From Polynucleobacter meluiroseus (GTDB lineage: Bacteria; Verrucomicrobiota; Verrucomicrobiia; Opitutales; UBA953): DNA of 8,469 nt. Below the pieces are notes generated by a model. It made no database searches. It saw nothing but the letters and a program-made list of their open reading frames with translations, and was not told the origin of the DNA. The stretch is from contig CALPIW020000052.1 of the NCBI GenBank assembly GCA_943323725.2, positions 1 through 8,469 of the forward strand, in the 5' to 3' direction. Below are positions 5,778 through 8,469 of this stretch, in pieces (the first letter of the stretch is position 1; every line of letters starts with the position of its first letter). The position numbers and the translations under genes are program-made.

Positions 5778-6176
5778 TCAGGCTGCCTTGCGGGTGAAGA
5801 AGACCTTGCCGAGGTCGGTCTCGTCGCCGGACTGCTTGAGGCAGAGGAGCGCGTAGGCGGCGATGGCGAAGTTGCCGAGGAGCAGCAGGGCGACGAGCCA
5901 GCCGAGGCGGGCGGCGACGGTACGTTCGCGCCAGGCGGTGTAGAGCCAGAAGGCGAGGAAGCCGAAGTAGGCGTCGAACATCGTGGCGAGGCCCCACGGC
6001 TCGGAGCAGACGGTCTCGAAGCCCTTGATGACGTTGATGCCTTCCTGGTTCTTCACCTGCTCGGCATACTTGGCGAGCGACGTGATCGTCGGCGCGGTCG
6101 AGGCATACCACGACACCCAGGTCATGGCGGCGAGCACGAGGATGAAGTAGAGGGCGATGGCGCGACGGGAGGTCAT
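5778..6176 (-). CDS. DUF1475-like small membrane protein
   Basis: From the ATG at 6176 this is a 132-residue protein with three predicted membrane helices at about 7-25, 62-82 and 88-111. The motif pattern EPW...FDAYFGFLAFWLYTAWRE (59-84) followed by LLGNFAIAAYALL (99-111) resembles the DUF1475 family: D-x-Y in the second helix, W-x-E at its end, and LGN...Y in the third. I made this match from memory of the family pattern, so it is tentative. The longer frame to 6284 would put a heptanucleotide repeat into coding sequence and adds a low-quality N-terminus, so ATG 6176 is preferred. It is the first gene of the tightly packed membrane/methyltransferase operon and abuts the DUF2062 gene with no spacing. 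Its function is unknown. Confidence 0.75.
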   Translation of the reverse strand: MTSRRAIALYFILVLAAMTWVSWYASTAPTITSLAKYAEQVKNQEGINVIKGFETVCSEPWGLATMFDAYFGFLAFWLYTAWRERTVAARLGWLVALLLLGNFAIAAYALLCLKQSGDETDLGKVFFTRKAA

Positions 6177-6181
6177 TTTTA

Positions 6182-6209
6182 GAGTATGGAGTATAGAGTA
6201 TGGAGTATG
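6182..6209. repeat. Four tandem copies of a 7-bp repeat (GAGTATG/A)
   Basis: Units are 6182-6188, 6189-6195, 6196-6202 and 6203-6209. They are identical except that the second ends in A. On the minus strand they read as CATACTC units ending 5 bp before the DUF1475-like ATG, and the variant unit creates TATACT (6195-6190), a -10-like hexamer 13 bp from the ATG. Copy-number change would move any promoter element relative to the gene. Confidence 0.85.
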
Positions 6210-6301
6210 GGTGAGGGGCAGGCTTGGCTTCAGAGTGGGGGAATGACGGAGGAAGGCAAACAGTGGAAGAGTGGAGGCCAGCATGGAGGACTGAATAGAG
6301 G

Positions 6302-6320
6302 GCTGAATGGATGATTCAGC
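6302..6320. repeat. Perfect 7-bp hairpin
   Basis: GCTGAAT (6302-6308) pairs with ATTCAGC (6314-6320) around the loop GGATG. It lies at the edge of the palindrome cluster in the gap between the orphan gene and the membrane-protein operon. A partial copy of the left arm (ACTGAAT) occurs just before it at 6291-6297. Confidence 0.6.
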
Positions 6321-6326
6321 TTCGTG

Positions 6327-6433
6327 CGGCCGCCGCAGGGCGGCCGAGGGTAGGGGCGTGGCTACGCCGCGCCCTCCTGATTGTAGAGGGCATGATGAAT
6401 CATGCCCCTACCCGGGTTCGCCCTGCGGCGAAC
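6327..6433. repeat. Inverted pair of two-hairpin palindromic units (REP/MITE-like)
   Basis: Two units face each other. The plus-strand unit has hairpin 6327-6346 (8-bp stem, GCAG loop), then GGGTAGGGGC (6348-6357) leading into a GGCGT/ACGCC hairpin (6355-6368). The minus-strand unit has hairpin 6433-6416 (7-bp stem), then the same GGGTAGGGGC (6413-6404) leading into hairpin 6411-6383 (GTAG + 8-bp stem, A bulge, TGAA loop in plus orientation). The two first hairpins share the 12-nt core CGCCGCAGGGCG (6331-6342, and inverted at 6419-6430), so the whole segment can also fold as one cruciform. The layout is like paired REP sequences. No transposase is in the window. Confidence 0.7.
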
Positions 6434-6460
6434 GGACGTGATGGCAATCACGTCCCTACC
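6434..6460. repeat. 9-bp perfect hairpin with CCCTACC flank, third member of the palindrome family
   Basis: GGACGTGAT (6434-6442) pairs with ATCACGTCC (6447-6455) around GGCA. It is directly followed by CCCTACC (6454-6460), the inverse of the GGTAGGG found in the neighbouring units. It starts 1 bp after the orphan gene's stop codon on the minus strand. It could protect or end that transcript, but no T-run follows, so a classical intrinsic terminator is unlikely. Confidence 0.6.
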
Positions 6461-6784
6461 TCACTCCGCGAAGCCGTAATCCTTGAGCATCCGGGCGACG
6501 GATTGCGGCAGGGCGGGGCGGATCGCGGTCGGGACGGCTTTCTGGGCATCGACGGTGCAATGCAGGTAGCCGAGCTTACGTTCGGCGTCGGCCTCGCGGC
6601 CGGCCGCCTCGAGCCAGCGTTGCAGGACGGCCGCGGCGCGGGCCCACTCGGGCCAGTCGCTGTCGGCGCCATCGGCGGCCTCGACCAAGGCGCAGAGCGC
6701 GCACCCGCCGAGGAAGCGTTCGACCGCGGCGGCGTCTTCCGCCCCGACGGCGGCGACGAGCTTCTCGCGTTCGCGCGCTTCCAT
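6461..6784 (-). CDS. Small orphan protein in the metH operon
   Basis: This 107-residue, probably cytosolic and all-helical protein has no signal peptide or membrane segment. It has an acidic N-terminal helix (EREKLVAAVGAEDAAAVERFL), a CALC pair (C28, C31) and a Trp-rich middle (DWPEWARAAAVLQRWLEA, 43-60). A third cysteine, C76, lies in LGYLHCTVDA, and the C-terminal helix ends MLKDYGFAE. I recognise no family. Its ATG (6784) lies 2 bp after the metH stop codon, so it is almost surely co-transcribed and possibly translationally coupled. The balanced residue usage, with Trp, Tyr and Cys and no Arg/Pro inflation, favours this frame over the overlapping ones. The three cysteines could bind a metal or form a redox site. 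A link to methionine/cobalamin metabolism rests on position alone. Confidence 0.65.
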   Translation of the reverse strand: MEAREREKLVAAVGAEDAAAVERFLGGCALCALVEAADGADSDWPEWARAAAVLQRWLEAAGREADAERKLGYLHCTVDAQKAVPTAIRPALPQSVARMLKDYGFAE

Positions 6785-6786
6785 CG

Positions 6787-8469
<1,683 letters not shown>

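Noticed and set aside
6302..6460. CRISPR array
   Set aside because: The palindromes differ in stem sequence, have no regular spacing and no unique spacers of equal length, and no cas gene is nearby.

Overview
The window is GC-rich chromosomal DNA from a bacterium. Gene density is high, intergenic gaps are short, and I see no phage, plasmid, insertion-sequence, CRISPR, tRNA or rRNA signature. Most start codons lack a clear Shine-Dalgarno motif. The gene content and this weak SD usage would suit a Gram-negative phylum such as Verrucomicrobiota (Opitutae-like), but that is inference and nothing in the window settles the taxonomy.

Left part, mostly plus strand. At 1-341 lies the end of an unrecognised protein. 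At 475-1662 is a membrane acyl-CoA/acyl-lipid delta-9-type desaturase with all three histidine boxes and an unusual C-terminal helical tail of about 95 residues. A low-molecular-weight protein-tyrosine-phosphatase-like gene (1675-2136, minus) converges on it. That gene is divergent, with only 35 bp between the starts, from a 78-residue lipoprotein (2172-2408, plus).

Right part, entirely minus strand, in transcription order. The 3' half of cobalamin-dependent methionine synthase metH runs off the window edge (8469-6787). A 107-residue orphan gene follows 2 bp behind it. Next comes a 284-bp gap full of palindromes and a heptanucleotide tandem repeat. After the gap come a DUF1475-like membrane protein, a DUF2062 membrane protein (TGAATG junction), a DUF1295 membrane reductase-like protein (ATGA overlap), a Cfa-family SAM-dependent methyltransferase and an aldose-1-epimerase-like protein. 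Two tandem hairpins lie at the convergent end with the lipoprotein gene.

How the genes may work together. The DUF1475-DUF2062-DUF1295-Cfa set looks like a membrane-lipid modification operon. A Cfa-type enzyme methylates a double bond of a phospholipid acyl chain using S-adenosylmethionine, and a DUF1295 protein with a steroid-reductase/ICMT-like fold could carry out a follow-up step. The nearby desaturase could supply the cis double bond, and MetH upstream regenerates methionine for SAM. The product is unknown; a cyclopropane, methyl-branched or methylene/furan-type acyl chain is possible. The best candidates for something undescribed are this lipid module, with its non-canonical Cfa active-site pocket, and the inverted pair of two-hairpin palindromic units at 6327-6433.
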